A stretch of DNA of 64,000 bases from positions 41,259-105,258 of the forward strand of contig JAITWH010000026.1 of NCBI GenBank assembly GCA_031285405.1, written 5' to 3'. A program made the translations under genes and the position numbers. The DNA comes from Alistipes sp. Lineage in GTDB: Bacteria > Bacteroidota > Bacteroidia > Bacteroidales > Rikenellaceae. Shown here in pieces: positions 54,163 through 63,940 of this stretch. The notes under the pieces were generated by a model, which was not told the DNA's origin, did no database searches, and saw nothing but the letters and a program-made list of their open reading frames with translations. Position 1 is the first letter of the stretch. Every line of letters begins with the position of its first letter.

Positions 54163-55472
54163 GAAAAGCACCGGAAATAGTGATCCCGAGGGGGGTGGAG
54201 TTGCCCGAGGTGGAGACGGTGGTGTTGGCCAACGGGTTGCCGGTGCATCTGATTCGCACCGCGGGGCAGGAGGTTGCGCGGGTGTCGCTCGTGTGGGCGG
54301 CGGGGTCGGCGGTGCAGACGGCGGCGGGGCTCAAGCCTTTCACCGCGTCGGCAACGCTCAACCTGCTGGCCGAGGGGAGCACCTCGGGGCTGTCGTCGCA
54401 CGAGATCGCCGAACGGTTGGACTTCGTGGGGTCGTACTTCGACGTCTCGATCGACAGGGACTACGCCGTGGCGACGTTTTGCAGTTTGGAGAAGTTTTTT
54501 GCGCCCACGTTGGAGATGATCGGCGAGATTGTGTTGAGGCCGGCGTTTCCCGACGACGAGGTGGCGCTGTATGCCCGAAAGCGGATGGAGCGGCTCGCCA
54601 TGGAGCGCGCCAAACCGGCCACGCGGGCTCGCGAGATGTTCTCGGCGGCGCTGTTCGGCGATGGGCATCCGTATGGGATTTCGTCGCCCGAGAGCGACTA
54701 CATGTCGTTGGGGCGTGCGGATGTGGCGCGGTTCTATGAGAGATATTACGGCGCGGCGGGGTGCTTTGCGGTCTGCTCGTTGGGGGATGATTCAGCTCAG
54801 CGGGAGGCCTTGTTGGCGCTACTGGCGGAGATGCCTTGCGGTGGGACTGCGGCAGGTTCGGGCGGATTTCCGGAGCCGAAGAGCGCGGCGCGGCGGGTGG
54901 AGCAGGTCGAGGGGGCGGTGCAGTCGGCCATCAGGGTGGGGCGGTTGCTGTTTCCGCGCGAGCATCCCGATTTTGTCGGCATGCAGGTCGTCGCCACCAT
55001 TCTCGGGGGCTACTTCGGGTCGCGGCTCACGCAAAATCTGCGCGAACAGCGGGGATACACCTATGGCGTGATGGCGGCCATGGTCAATCTGCGCGAGGCG
55101 GGATATCTGGCCATCGCTTCGGAGGTGGCGGCCGAGGCCACAGGCGACGCAATCGAACAGATATTCGTCGAGATGGAGCGGCTGAGGGTCGAGCCCATGC
55201 CCGAGGATGAGCTCGAAAATGTGCGCCGCTCGATGGTCGGCGAGGTGATGCGGATCCTCGACGGGCCCTTTGGAATCGTCGATGTGGTGATCGAGAATAT
55301 CCAGATATCGGGGGGGCGCGGCGGGTCGCGTGAAGGCGAAGGTAGCGCGCGTGACTACATCAATCGGTTCATCGCCGAGGTCGAGAGCATCTCTCCTGAG
55401 CGGGTTATGGAGCTTGCGCGGCGGTATCTTGGGTGTGAGGGGTTTACTACTGTTGTTGTTGGCAGGGAGTAG
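54159..55472 (+). CDS. M16 family non-catalytic partner subunit
   Basis: 437 aa. Same fold as the preceding gene, but the zinc motif is missing: where HxxEH should be it reads LNLLAEGSTSGLSSHEIAER. Hallmarks kept: VSLVWAAGSAVQTAAGLKPF, RYYGAAGCFAVCSLGD, and the glycine-rich NLREQRGYTYGVMAAMVNLR that shapes the substrate cleft in M16B partners. Overlap of 4 bp with the catalytic gene indicates translational coupling. A short Gly/Arg/Ser stretch near residue 387 (GGRGGSREGEGSARD) is unusual. Convergent with another M16 gene across a shared terminator. Confidence 0.9.
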   Translation: MRKAPEIVIPRGVELPEVETVVLANGLPVHLIRTAGQEVARVSLVWAAGSAVQTAAGLKPFTASATLNLLAEGSTSGLSSHEIAERLDFVGSYFDVSIDRDYAVATFCSLEKFFAPTLEMIGEIVLRPAFPDDEVALYARKRMERLAMERAKPATRAREMFSAALFGDGHPYGISSPESDYMSLGRADVARFYERYYGAAGCFAVCSLGDDSAQREALLALLAEMPCGGTAAGSGGFPEPKSAARRVEQVEGAVQSAIRVGRLLFPREHPDFVGMQVVATILGGYFGSRLTQNLREQRGYTYGVMAAMVNLREAGYLAIASEVAAEATGDAIEQIFVEMERLRVEPMPEDELENVRRSMVGEVMRILDGPFGIVDVVIENIQISGGRGGSREGEGSARDYINRFIAEVESISPERVMELARRYLGCEGFTTVVVGRE

Positions 55473-55476
55473 TTTT

Positions 55477-55656
55477 TAATCATGAATCATGAATTATGAA
55501 TCATGAATCGGGGTGTGCTTTGCACGTTTATTGGCCTTCGGCGCGTTTGTAAATACAGAGTTCAAAAAGAGAGGCTCCCATTTCGGGAGCCTCTCTCGTA
55601 TTGCGTTAGCTAAATCGCGTTAGCCGATTCATGATTAATGATTCATGATTCAAAAT
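55477..55656. repeat. CATGA-type inverted array around a terminator
   Basis: AATCATGAATCATGAATTATG and GGGTGTGCTTTGCACGTTT on the left, GCGTTAGC twice and ATTCATGATTAATGATTC on the right. The arrangement matches 15510-15638 between nusA and infB. Confidence 0.75.
55564..55597. terminator. Bidirectional terminator between convergent M16 genes
   Basis: The stem GAGAGGCTCCC (55569-55579) / GGGAGCCTCTC (55585-55595) has an A run on its left, giving Ts on the minus strand. It serves the minus-strand M16 gene and probably the plus-strand pair. Confidence 0.75.
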
Positions 55657-58563
55657 TTAGTACCCAAAAATCTCCTCCTTAGAGACTCGTCGGATGGGCC
55701 CGAGGTTGCGAAGGAACTCCATGTCGAGGTCGGCCGAGCGGCCGAGTATCGCGTAGGTGTAGGGCCGGCCGGCGACCCACTTCTGCTGGAACGCCTTGAC
55801 GTCGTCGAAGGTCATGCCCGGCACCGCCTCCCAGATCGAACGGCGGTAGTCGCTGTCGAGGCCGAGGTCTTGCGCCGCGATGTAGCTGCGCAACACGCCC
55901 GACTTGACGATGCGCTCGGTGCGGATGTCGGTGATGATCGACTCCTTGGCGAGGTTGAACGCCGCTTCGCTCTCGGGCATGTCGTTGATGATATCGTCGA
56001 AGGCCGAGGCTGCGTCGACCAACTTGTCGTTCTGCGTCGCGATGAATGCCATATAATAATAGGTGTCGTCCCTCTTGGCGGGGCGGCGCAAAGTCGCCGA
56101 GGCCGAGTAGGCCAACCCGCGCGCCTCCCTCATCTCCTGAAACACGATGGCGTTCATGCCGCCGCCGAAGTAGCCGTTGTAGAGGGTTTGGGCAGCGTCG
56201 TTGGCGGAGGAGTAGCCCTCGCCGCGGTTGCTGTACTGAATGTAGTAGATCTGCGCGGCGTCGTACTCGGCCAACACCACTCCGTCGGTGGGCGTCTGCA
56301 GGTAGGGATGCTTGACGGCGGGAACGGGTGTCGTGAGCACGGCGGGCACGTTGTGGTGCGCCTCGATGTCGGCCAACAGGGCGGGCTGTTCGGCGGCGCC
56401 GTAGTAGACGATGCGGTGCTGCTGCGACATGAGCGAACGGATCTTGCCCAACAGCTGCTCGGAGGTGAGCGCCTGAAGCTGGGCGTTGGTGAGCGTGGTG
56501 CTGCGGATATACTCGGGGCCGCGGATGGCGTACTGCTGCAACGCGCCGAAGTTGCGGGCCTGATTGAGTTTGCCGTCGGCGCGCGCCTTGATCATGTCGG
56601 CCTTGATGCCGGCGAGTATCGCCTCGTCGGCCACGGCTCCGGCCATCAGCTTCTCCGTCAGCTCCATCGCGCGGGCCATATTCTCGCCCAAACCGCTGAG
56701 TATCACGTAGGTGCGGTCTTCGGTCACGCGCAGGTTCCACGAGCAGGCGATGTTGTAGAACTCGGCCGCGAACTCCTCGGCCGTCATGTCGGCCGTGCCG
56801 AGGTACGACAGATAGGTGGCGGCGATGGGAAGCACGGGGTCGGCCGTCGCGCCGCTCTCGAACAGATAATCGAGGTTGAACAGGTCGGTTGTCTCGTTCT
56901 TCTTATAGAGCACCTCAATGTCGCTCTTGGCCTTCGCGCGACTCATGTCGGTGGCGAAGTCGACGAACACCGGCTCGATGGGGGTGACGGGCGAGTTCTG
57001 AATCTCGGTCAGCATCGCGCTCTGGCTGTCGCGGTTGGTCTGGATCGGGGTGAGGGCGGGCTTCGAGATGGTCAGCTCGTTGGGGTCTTTGCCCTGACGT
57101 TTGTAGATCACGGCGTAGTTGTCGCCGGCGAAGAACGAGTTGGCCAGCGCGATCACCTCACCCTTGGTGAAGCGACCTATGCGCGCGAGCTCGTTGACCG
57201 TCTTGTCCCAAGGAATGTCGTTTATGAACGAGGTGACGAACGCGTCGGCGCGGCCGTAGTTGCTGTCCAAGTAGCTCATGCGGTCGGCCTTGTAGTTGCT
57301 CACGATGGCCGGCACCAGCTCGTCGGGGAACTCGCCGCCCTTGAGCTTTTCGATCTCTTCGAGCATCAGCGCCTTCACCTCGTCGAGTGTCTGACCCGCT
57401 TTGGGGCGTCCCTGCATCTCGAAAATTCCGTGGTCGGCCAAACCCTCGTAGTAGGCGTAGGCCGAGAGAACCTTCTGGCCCTGCAACAGGTCGATGTCGA
57501 ACAGTCCGGCCGTGCCGTTGTACAGCACGCTCGCCATGATGCTCATAATGTCGGCGTTGTCGGCGTTGGCTCCCACAGCCCTCCAGGCGATGGTCACGCT
57601 CTCGGCGTCGAGGCCCAGCACCTCCTTCTCGATGGGGGCGTCGATGCGGGGCAGGGGAGTGGAGGCCACCTCGGGAATCTCTGCCGCGGGGGTCAGCCCT
57701 CCGAAGTATTTGTCGATGATGGCGATGGTGGTGTCGGGGTCGAAGTCGCCCGACATACAGATCGCCATGTTGTTGGGCACATACCACTGGGCGTGGTAGT
57801 TCTTGACGTTGGTGATCGAGGGGTTCTTGAGGTGCTCCTGCGAACCCAGCACAGTCTGCGTGCCGTAGGGGTGGGTGGGGAAGAGTGCTGACAGCATCTG
57901 CTCGCCCACTTTGCGCTCGTCGCGAGTGAGCGACATGTTCTTCTCCTCGTAGATCGTCTCAAGCTCGGTGTGGAAGCCGCGGATCACGGGGTTGGCGAAA
58001 CGGTCGGCCTCGATGCGTGCCCAATTCTCGATCTGGTTCGAGGGGATATCCTCGGTGTAGACCGTCATGTCGTAGCCGGTGTAGGCGTTGGTGCCGTTGG
58101 CCCCGATCGCCGACATCAGTTTGTCGTACTCGTTGGGGATCGCGATGCCCGACGCCTCGTAGCTCAGGGTGTCGATCTGCTTGTAGATCTCCGCGCGCTC
58201 GGCCTCGTCGGTCGTCTTGCGGTAGGTCTCGAACAGCGCCTCGATCTTGTCCAGCAGCGGTTTCTCGGCCTCGTAGTCGCTGGTGCCGAAGCTGGGCGTG
58301 CCCTTGAACATCAGGTGCTCGAAGTAGTGGGCCATGCCGGTGGTCTCGGCGGGGTCGTTCTTGCCGCCCACCTTCACCGCGATGTAGGTCTGGATGCGGG
58401 GCGTCTCGTGATTCACAGCCATGTAGACCTTCAGGCCGTTGTCCAGCGTGTAGATGCGCGAACCCATCGGGTCGCCCTCGACGCTCTCGTAGGTGTACTG
58501 CGGACCGCACGAGCTCACCATTGCCACGATGGCGACGATGAGGATTGGGAAAAGTTTTTTCAT
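55657..58563 (-). CDS. Full-length M16 family metallopeptidase lipoprotein
   Basis: 968 aa with a lipoprotein signal (MKKLFPILIVAIVAMVSSCG, Cys 19). Pitrilysin-size protein with four M16 domains. The zinc site HYFEH at 79-83 lies in TTGMAHYFEHLMFKGT, with a downstream ETIYEEKNMSLTRDERKVGE segment providing the third ligand. The second half carries FQEMREARGLAYSASATLRR (the R..GL.Y substrate motif). Probably a periplasmic, membrane-anchored peptidase degrading short peptides. It begins 13 bp after panD and so is probably read from the panC-panD transcript. Not closely similar to the M16 pair at 52927-55472. Confidence 0.93.
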   Translation of the reverse strand: MKKLFPILIVAIVAMVSSCGPQYTYESVEGDPMGSRIYTLDNGLKVYMAVNHETPRIQTYIAVKVGGKNDPAETTGMAHYFEHLMFKGTPSFGTSDYEAEKPLLDKIEALFETYRKTTDEAERAEIYKQIDTLSYEASGIAIPNEYDKLMSAIGANGTNAYTGYDMTVYTEDIPSNQIENWARIEADRFANPVIRGFHTELETIYEEKNMSLTRDERKVGEQMLSALFPTHPYGTQTVLGSQEHLKNPSITNVKNYHAQWYVPNNMAICMSGDFDPDTTIAIIDKYFGGLTPAAEIPEVASTPLPRIDAPIEKEVLGLDAESVTIAWRAVGANADNADIMSIMASVLYNGTAGLFDIDLLQGQKVLSAYAYYEGLADHGIFEMQGRPKAGQTLDEVKALMLEEIEKLKGGEFPDELVPAIVSNYKADRMSYLDSNYGRADAFVTSFINDIPWDKTVNELARIGRFTKGEVIALANSFFAGDNYAVIYKRQGKDPNELTISKPALTPIQTNRDSQSAMLTEIQNSPVTPIEPVFVDFATDMSRAKAKSDIEVLYKKNETTDLFNLDYLFESGATADPVLPIAATYLSYLGTADMTAEEFAAEFYNIACSWNLRVTEDRTYVILSGLGENMARAMELTEKLMAGAVADEAILAGIKADMIKARADGKLNQARNFGALQQYAIRGPEYIRSTTLTNAQLQALTSEQLLGKIRSLMSQQHRIVYYGAAEQPALLADIEAHHNVPAVLTTPVPAVKHPYLQTPTDGVVLAEYDAAQIYYIQYSNRGEGYSSANDAAQTLYNGYFGGGMNAIVFQEMREARGLAYSASATLRRPAKRDDTYYYMAFIATQNDKLVDAASAFDDIINDMPESEAAFNLAKESIITDIRTERIVKSGVLRSYIAAQDLGLDSDYRRSIWEAVPGMTFDDVKAFQQKWVAGRPYTYAILGRSADLDMEFLRNLGPIRRVSKEEIFGY

Positions 58564-58576
58564 AGTTATTACAAGT

Positions 58577-58930
58577 TTATGGGATTAGCCTGTTGGTCGC
58601 CGTGTCGGGAAACACCACCCACGGTGTGAAACTCTTCGCCTCCTCGAAATCCATGCGGGCGTAGGACATGATGATGATCACGTCGCCCGGGTGGATCAGC
58701 CTCGCCGCCGCGCCGTTGAGCCCTATCGCCCCGCTTCCGCGCTCGCCCTTTATAACATAGGTATCGAGCCGCGAGCCGTTGTCGACGTCGGCGATGGTCA
58801 CCTTCTCTCCGGCGATGATGTTGGCCGCCTCCATCAGCTCTTCGTCGATCGTGATGCTGCCCACGTAGTTGAGGTTCGCCTCGGTCACACGCACTCGGTG
58901 TATCTTCGATTTCAGTACTTCAATTGTCAT
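58577..58930 (-). CDS. panD: Aspartate 1-decarboxylase PanD
   Basis: 117 aa from [20 protein letters not shown]; a longer upstream frame would run far into panC. Makes beta-alanine for pantothenate. The self-cleavage site Gly24-Ser25 (NYVGSITID) generates the pyruvoyl cofactor; Lys 9, Tyr 22, Thr 57 and Tyr 58 (DTY) are in the expected places. [20 protein letters not shown] is the family C-terminal core. It overlaps the panC stop by 11 bp and is followed by the M16 lipoprotein gene. Confidence 0.96.
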   Translation of the reverse strand: MTIEVLKSKIHRVRVTEANLNYVGSITIDEELMEAANIIAGEKVTIADVDNGSRLDTYVIKGERGSGAIGLNGAAARLIHPGDVIIIMSYARMDFEEAKSFTPWVVFPDTATNRLIP

Positions 58931-59750
58931 AACGCATGTTGTCGATGAGGCGCACCGCTCCCGCTTGGACAGCAACGCAGGCCTGGGGCCCCATAAAGTC
59001 AAAATATATTACACGCAGCAACCCGCCGCGTTCCGTCTCCGATGTAACGTATTCGGTCAGCTCCCTCCGCGAGAGCTCTTTCGCTTTTTGCGCGCCGAGC
59101 TGCAGTGCGCGATGGATGTCGGGCGCGGCGGCACGATGCTCGGGGCTGAGCAGCACATTGCGCGACGAGCGGGCGAGTCCGTCGGCCTCCCTCATCGTGG
59201 GGCACTCGACGATCTCGACGCCGGCCCAATTTGCGCCCTCCGCCCTTGCCTGCCGCACCATCTCGCGAACGATGGCCACCTGCTGAAAATCCTTCTGCCC
59301 GAAGAACGCCCTGGCCGGCCGCACCAGTTCGAAAAGTCGCGACACCACCTGCGCCACGCCGGCAAAGTGGCCCGGACGAGTCGCCCCCTCCATCACCTTG
59401 TCCAACTCGCCGAAGTCGTACGCCCGCGCGCCGGAGCCTTGGGAGCCTTGACCCTCGGGATATATATCCTCCACCGTCGGCATGAACACCACGTCGACCC
59501 CCTCGGCCCTCAGCAACTCAAGGTCGCGCTCGGGTGTGCGGGGATAGTTCTTCAGGTCGGCCGGATCGTTGAACTGGGTGGGGTTGACGAAGATCGAAAC
59601 CACCACCGTCCCACCTGCGGCCCGTGCAGCACGCACCAACGACAGGTGCCCCTCATGGAGCGCGCCCATCGTCGGCACGAACATCACGCTCTCCGGAGTC
59701 ACCCCCGCGAGCGCATTCGCCAACTCGATATTTGTCGTTGAAACTGTCAT
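58920..59750 (-). CDS. panC: Pantothenate synthetase PanC
   Basis: 276 aa, normal length. Condenses pantoate and beta-alanine with ATP. Motifs: [20 protein letters not shown] (HIGH-like, 24-43), [40 protein letters not shown] and the KMSKS-like [11 protein letters not shown] segment (RSSRN). First gene of panC-panD-M16; the cluster lacks panB. The region upstream holds the divergent promoter of the M49 gene, and a TAACTTTA near-match could serve panC. Confidence 0.96.
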   Translation of the reverse strand: MTVSTTNIELANALAGVTPESVMFVPTMGALHEGHLSLVRAARAAGGTVVVSIFVNPTQFNDPADLKNYPRTPERDLELLRAEGVDVVFMPTVEDIYPEGQGSQGSGARAYDFGELDKVMEGATRPGHFAGVAQVVSRLFELVRPARAFFGQKDFQQVAIVREMVRQARAEGANWAGVEIVECPTMREADGLARSSRNVLLSPEHRAAAPDIHRALQLGAQKAKELSRRELTEYVTSETERGGLLRVIYFDFMGPQACVAVQAGAVRLIDNMRYDN

Positions 59751-59790
59751 TATAAGGGCGCTAACAGGCGGTAAAGTTAGAAAAAAAAGA

Positions 59791-59798
59791 TAACTTTG
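59791..59798 (+). promoter_or_regulatory. -7 element of the M49 peptidase gene
   Basis: TAACTTTG, 25 bp before the ATG at 59824. On the minus strand TAACTTTA (complement of 59773-59780) may be the panC -7 box, an overlapping divergent pair. Confidence 0.5.
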
Positions 59799-59823
59799 CG
59801 CTCAAAGTAAAAAAAACCAGGAG

Positions 59824-61884
59824 ATGAAACCGATTTTAACGACTATTGCGATGAGTGTGATGATGTTTGGCATGGGCGGATGCGCCGGCGACGAGGGGGC
59901 CGACGGGGCCGAAAAAGAGTTCCAATGGACCATCGACCGGTTCGACGACATCAGGGTGATGAGATACCGCGTGCCCGGCTTCGAGGAGCTGCCGCTCGAC
60001 CAAAAAATGCTGATATACTACCTGAGCGAGGCGGCACTGTCGGGGCGCGACATACTGTTCGACCAGAATTTCCGATACAACCTGCCCGTGCGCCGCACGC
60101 TGGAGGGGATCTATCGCTCGTGGGAGGGCCCGCGCGAGGGGGCCGAGTGGCAGGCGTTCGAGACCTATCTCAAAAAGGTGTGGTTCGCCAACGGCATGCA
60201 CCACCACTACTCGGGCGACAAGTTCGTCCCGGGATTCACCGAGGAGTATTTCGACACGCTGCTCGCCGCCACGCCCGTAGAGGCGCTGCCCGTCGATTTC
60301 GCCGACGGTTCGCGCGAAGGACTCGTGGCCGCCATCAAGTCGGTGATCTTCGACCCCGCGCTCTATCCCGTGCGCGCCAATCAGGCCGAGGGCGCCGATC
60401 TGCTGACCACCTCGGCGATGAACTATTATGAAGGAGTGACGCAGGCCGAGGCCGAGAAGTTCTACGCCGCGATGGCCGCCGCGAACGCCTCCGACCAGAC
60501 CCCCATCTCCTACGGCCTAAACTCAAAACTCGTCAAGAGCAACGGCCGCCTGCGGGAGATAGTCTGGAAAGAGGATGGAATGTACGGCAGCGCGATAAAG
60601 CAGATAGTTTTTTGGCTCGAAAAGGCTGCCGAGGTCGCCACCGATCCGCAAAAAACCGTCATCACCGACCTCGTGAACTACTACCGCTCGGGCGACCTGA
60701 GGGATTTCGACACCTACAACGTCGCATGGGTGCGCGACACCGTATCGCACGTCGACTTTGTGAACGGCTTCATCGAGAACTACGGCGACCCCTTGGGCTT
60801 CAAGTCGTCGTGGGAGGCCAACGTCAACTTCAAGGATATCGAGGCCACGCGCCGCACCGAGACCATCAGCGACAACGCCCAGTGGTTCGAAGACAACTCG
60901 CCCGTCGACCCGCGCTACAAAAAGCCGGTGGTCAAGGGGGTGTCGGCCAAGGTGATCACCGCGGCCATCATCGGCGGCGACTGCTTCCCCGCAACCCCCA
61001 TCGGCATCAACCTCCCCAACGCCGACTGGATCCGCCGCGACCACGGCTCGAAGTCTGTCACCATCCAGAACATCACCGACGCCTACGACAAGGCCGCCGA
61101 GGGCAACGGATTTCAGGAGGAGTTCGTGCTGCGCAAAGAGGATCGCGAACGCCTGAAGCTGTGGGGCTCGCTGGGCGGCAACCTCCACACCGACCTGCAC
61201 GAGTGTCTGGGCCACGGCAGCGGACAGTTGGCCGCGGGAGTGACCGGCGCCGAACTTCGCCAGTACGGCTCGGCGGTCGAGGAGGCAAGGGCCGACCTCT
61301 TCGCACTCTACTATCTGGCCGACCCCAAGATGGTCGAGATCGGGCTCATCCCCTCGCTCGACGTCGCGTGGGCCGAGTACGCAAGCTACATGATGAACGG
61401 CCTGCAAACCCAAATGTCACGCATAGCCCCGGGAAAGAACGTCGAGGAGTCGCACATGCGCAACCGTCAGGCCGTCGCGCAGTGGTGCTACGAACGGGGC
61501 CGCGAGGAGAACGTCATCGAAAAAGTGGTCGAAGGTGGCAAAACCTACATCGTGGTGAACGACTTCGAGAGGCTGCGCGGGCTGATCGGCGAACTGCTGC
61601 GCGAGGTGCAGCGAATCAAGAGCACGGGCGACTTCGAGGCGGGGCGCGACTTCATCGAGGGTTACGGCGTGAAGGTCGACCCCGCCATGCACGCCGAGGT
61701 GCTGGAGCGCTACACCGCACTCAACCTCGCCCCCTACGGCGGATTCGTCAATCCGCGCTACGAACTTGTGCGCAACGCCAACACCGGCGAGGTCACCGAC
61801 GTAAAAGTATCCTACGACGAGAGCTATGTGGAACAATTGTTGCGATACAGTCGTGATTATTCGTTCCTCCCCTCCAAAAACTGA
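59824..61884 (+). CDS. M49 family dipeptidyl-peptidase III lipoprotein
   Basis: 686 aa. Lipoprotein signal MKPILTTIAMSVMMFGMGGC with Cys 20. The zinc motif HECLGH (459-464; HEXXGH, the one-residue-longer motif that defines M49) lies in HTDLHECLGHGSGQLAAG, and the second motif EEARAD (486-491) gives the third ligand. The family removes dipeptides from N-termini of short peptides. Bacteroidetes forms are ~650-700 aa, as here. Lipidation implies periplasmic or surface location, different from the cytosolic eukaryotic enzyme. Followed 45 bp later by the M23 gene on the same strand. Confidence 0.94.
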   Translation: MKPILTTIAMSVMMFGMGGCAGDEGADGAEKEFQWTIDRFDDIRVMRYRVPGFEELPLDQKMLIYYLSEAALSGRDILFDQNFRYNLPVRRTLEGIYRSWEGPREGAEWQAFETYLKKVWFANGMHHHYSGDKFVPGFTEEYFDTLLAATPVEALPVDFADGSREGLVAAIKSVIFDPALYPVRANQAEGADLLTTSAMNYYEGVTQAEAEKFYAAMAAANASDQTPISYGLNSKLVKSNGRLREIVWKEDGMYGSAIKQIVFWLEKAAEVATDPQKTVITDLVNYYRSGDLRDFDTYNVAWVRDTVSHVDFVNGFIENYGDPLGFKSSWEANVNFKDIEATRRTETISDNAQWFEDNSPVDPRYKKPVVKGVSAKVITAAIIGGDCFPATPIGINLPNADWIRRDHGSKSVTIQNITDAYDKAAEGNGFQEEFVLRKEDRERLKLWGSLGGNLHTDLHECLGHGSGQLAAGVTGAELRQYGSAVEEARADLFALYYLADPKMVEIGLIPSLDVAWAEYASYMMNGLQTQMSRIAPGKNVEESHMRNRQAVAQWCYERGREENVIEKVVEGGKTYIVVNDFERLRGLIGELLREVQRIKSTGDFEAGRDFIEGYGVKVDPAMHAEVLERYTALNLAPYGGFVNPRYELVRNANTGEVTDVKVSYDESYVEQLLRYSRDYSFLPSKN

Positions 61885-61928
61885 TTTTTGCATACCCTCC
61901 TAAAACTAAGAAAGCAGGTAAACAACAG

Positions 61929-63335
61929 ATGGATATAAAACATTTTCTGAGAAGATATTCATGGACAGTGGCGGCGGCGATCGCCGTGATGGGAACGGTG
62001 CTGCTGATAGTGGCCCAATGTGTACAAAAGCGCGCGAACGACGTCGAGCCCGAGCCCGAGTCCGAACCGCTCACAATGTTCGACATCGAGTACGAGCGCT
62101 ACGAGATGGTCGAGGGCGAGATCGAGAGCGGCCAACCGATGGGCAAGGTGTTCGAACGTTTCGGCATCGGCGCGCGGGGAACCTACCTCATCGAGCAGGC
62201 CTCCAAGGATAGCTTCGATCTGCGCAAGGTGCAGGCCGGCCGCAAGTACGTCGCCTTTCTGGAGCCCGACACACTCGCCGCGGCGGGAGCGGGGGCCAAC
62301 GACTCCGTGACGCCGCCGCCGAGGCTCGCCCACTTTGTGTACGAAAAGAACCTGACCGACTACTTCGTAATCTCGCTGACAACGCCCGACTCGATTGTCG
62401 TGCGCAACGGATCGAAACCTGTGCAGATAGAGCGCCGCAGGGCCGAGGCCGAGATCGAGTCGTCGATGTGGAACGCCATCGTCGGCAACGGATACCCCAT
62501 CGCCCTCGCCTCGCAGTTGGAGGATATCTTCGGGTGGAGCGTCGACTTCTTCGGGATCCAAAAGGGCGACAGCTTCGAGGTGATCTACGACCAGCCGATG
62601 ATCGACTCCACCGAGCTCAACTACGTCAGTCAGGTGTGGGGCGCGAGATTCAACCACGGCGGCAAGGAGTACTACGCCATACCTTTTATACAAGACGGCA
62701 AGGTGGCATACTGGGACGAGAACGGCAACAGCCTCAAGAAGCAGTTCCTGAGGGCGCCGCTCAAGTACTCGCGCATCTCGTCGACCTTCACCCGCGCACG
62801 CAGGCACCCCATCACGAGGGTCGTTCGTCCGCATCTGGCCGTCGATTTCGCCGCGCCTTCCGGCACTCCCGTGAGCGCTGTGGCCGACGGGGTGGTGACG
62901 CGCCGCTTCTGGGATTCACGCGGGGGCGGCAACGCACTCTTCATCAAACACGCTCGCGGATATGTGACGCGCTACCTCCACCTTCGCGGCTTCGCCAGCG
63001 GCATCGCAGTCGGCACTCGCGTGTCGCAGGGGCAGGTCGTCGGGTACGTCGGCAGCACGGGTGCCTCGACGGGCCCACACCTCGACTATCAGATCAGCCT
63101 GAACGGCAAGCCGATCAACCCGCTGGGCATTCCGCAGGAGCCCGGCGTGCCGATCAAGGAGGGCAACCGCAAGGCCTTCGCCGTGGTGCGCGCTAAGGTG
63201 ATGGGCGAGTTGGACGGAACGCTGTTAGTCAACGATCGGCTGACGCGCCTCGACTCGATCGTCATTCCCGACGTTCCGCTCGCTCCGGTCAACCCCGCTC
63301 CGGTCGATACTACTAAAAATGTTATAGATGGTTGA
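61929..63335 (+). CDS. M23 family peptidoglycan endopeptidase, membrane-anchored
   Basis: 468 aa. One N-terminal transmembrane helix (TVAAAIAVMGTVLLIVAQCV, ~15-35). The middle ~60-280 contains a LysM/OapA-like region and an M23-associated beta domain (SWNAIVGNGYPIALASQLED-type segment, SSMWNAIVGNGY). The LytM domain (~298-405) has the first zinc motif HLAVD (H302, D306) and YLHLRGFASG. The last site reads GPHLDY (H384), Asp replacing the second His of the usual HxH, a change seen in many Bacteroidetes M23 proteins. Role: cleavage of peptide cross-links in the wall or activation of others. Overlaps the next gene by 8 bp. Confidence 0.93.
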   Translation: MDIKHFLRRYSWTVAAAIAVMGTVLLIVAQCVQKRANDVEPEPESEPLTMFDIEYERYEMVEGEIESGQPMGKVFERFGIGARGTYLIEQASKDSFDLRKVQAGRKYVAFLEPDTLAAAGAGANDSVTPPPRLAHFVYEKNLTDYFVISLTTPDSIVVRNGSKPVQIERRRAEAEIESSMWNAIVGNGYPIALASQLEDIFGWSVDFFGIQKGDSFEVIYDQPMIDSTELNYVSQVWGARFNHGGKEYYAIPFIQDGKVAYWDENGNSLKKQFLRAPLKYSRISSTFTRARRHPITRVVRPHLAVDFAAPSGTPVSAVADGVVTRRFWDSRGGGNALFIKHARGYVTRYLHLRGFASGIAVGTRVSQGQVVGYVGSTGASTGPHLDYQISLNGKPINPLGIPQEPGVPIKEGNRKAFAVVRAKVMGELDGTLLVNDRLTRLDSIVIPDVPLAPVNPAPVDTTKNVIDG

Positions 63336-63831
63336 TTCTGAGTCGCTCGACAGTATCGAGAAGTTTGTTCGCAAGCACCATGTCATGACTCTCGCAACTG
63401 TCGGCAGCGACGGACAACCTTGGTGCGCGCACCTCTTCTACGCGTGGATGGCCGACGAGCGCTGCTTTGTCTTCACCACCGGCGACGAGACTCGGCACGG
63501 CGCCCAGATGATTGCATGCCCGAGGGTCGCTGCGGCCATCGCGCTCGAAACGCGCATAGTCGGGAGGGTGCAGGGTCTGCAAATCGAGGGCGAGGTGAAG
63601 CGTGTCGAATGTAACACTTCGGGAGAAGAAGCTGCTTTGGCGGCTGCGGCTCGGCGGGCCTACTTGAGGCGATTTCCTTATGCCGCTGCCATGCCCGGGC
63701 TTGAGCTGTGGGTGCTCTCTCCGAGCTTGATGAAGTTGAGCGACAACACGCTCGGTTTTGGGAAAAAACTGATCTGGCAAAAACCCCCTATAACTAAGGA
63801 TTTAGTTATAGGGGGTTTAATTGAAAATTGA
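63328..63831 (+). CDS. Pyridoxamine 5'-phosphate oxidase-like FMN-binding protein
   Basis: 167 aa. Split-barrel fold: KFVRKHHVMTLATVGSDGQP, WCAHLFYAWMADERCFVFTT, ETRHGAQMIACPRVAAAIAL, VGRVQGLQIEGEVKRVE and the YLRRFPYAAA helix. Relatives bind FMN, F420 or haem and reduce small molecules; the function here is unknown. It starts inside the M23 gene (8-bp overlap), so the two are translationally coupled. Odd: the natural family end is near KLIWQK, but the frame reads on through the terminator hairpin (residues PPITKDLVIGGL) and stops in the ATTGAAAATTGAAAG repeat (..IEN). Confidence 0.88.
   Translation: MVDSESLDSIEKFVRKHHVMTLATVGSDGQPWCAHLFYAWMADERCFVFTTGDETRHGAQMIACPRVAAAIALETRIVGRVQGLQIEGEVKRVECNTSGEEAALAAAARRAYLRRFPYAAAMPGLELWVLSPSLMKLSDNTLGFGKKLIWQKPPITKDLVIGGLIEN
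63781..63818. terminator. Bidirectional terminator overlapping the gene end
   Basis: Perfect 16-bp stem AAACCCCCTATAACTA (63781-63796) / TAGTTATAGGGGGTTT (63803-63818). It lies inside the last 17 codons of the PNPOx-like gene. Confidence 0.85.
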
Positions 63832-63925
63832 AAGTTGAAAATTGAAAATGGCGGCAACGGCCGCAGCGGTTTTAGCTACGCGGAATTCTGGATTGCTTCA
63901 CACTGCGGGTTCGCAATGACGGAGT
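63819..63925. repeat. Dispersed modules at the window end
   Basis: ATTGAAAATTGAAAGTTG, GGCAACGGCCGCAGCGG, GCTACGCGG and a CAATCC module (GGATTGCTTCACACTGCGGG..CGCAATGACGG). Confidence 0.85.
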
Positions 63926-63940
63926 TTTTGACTGAAACGT

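Noticed and set aside
55645..57891. 748-codon plus-strand open frame
   Set aside because: It is antisense to the M16 lipoprotein gene, whose frame has clear motifs; the long open frame results from GC-rich codon structure.
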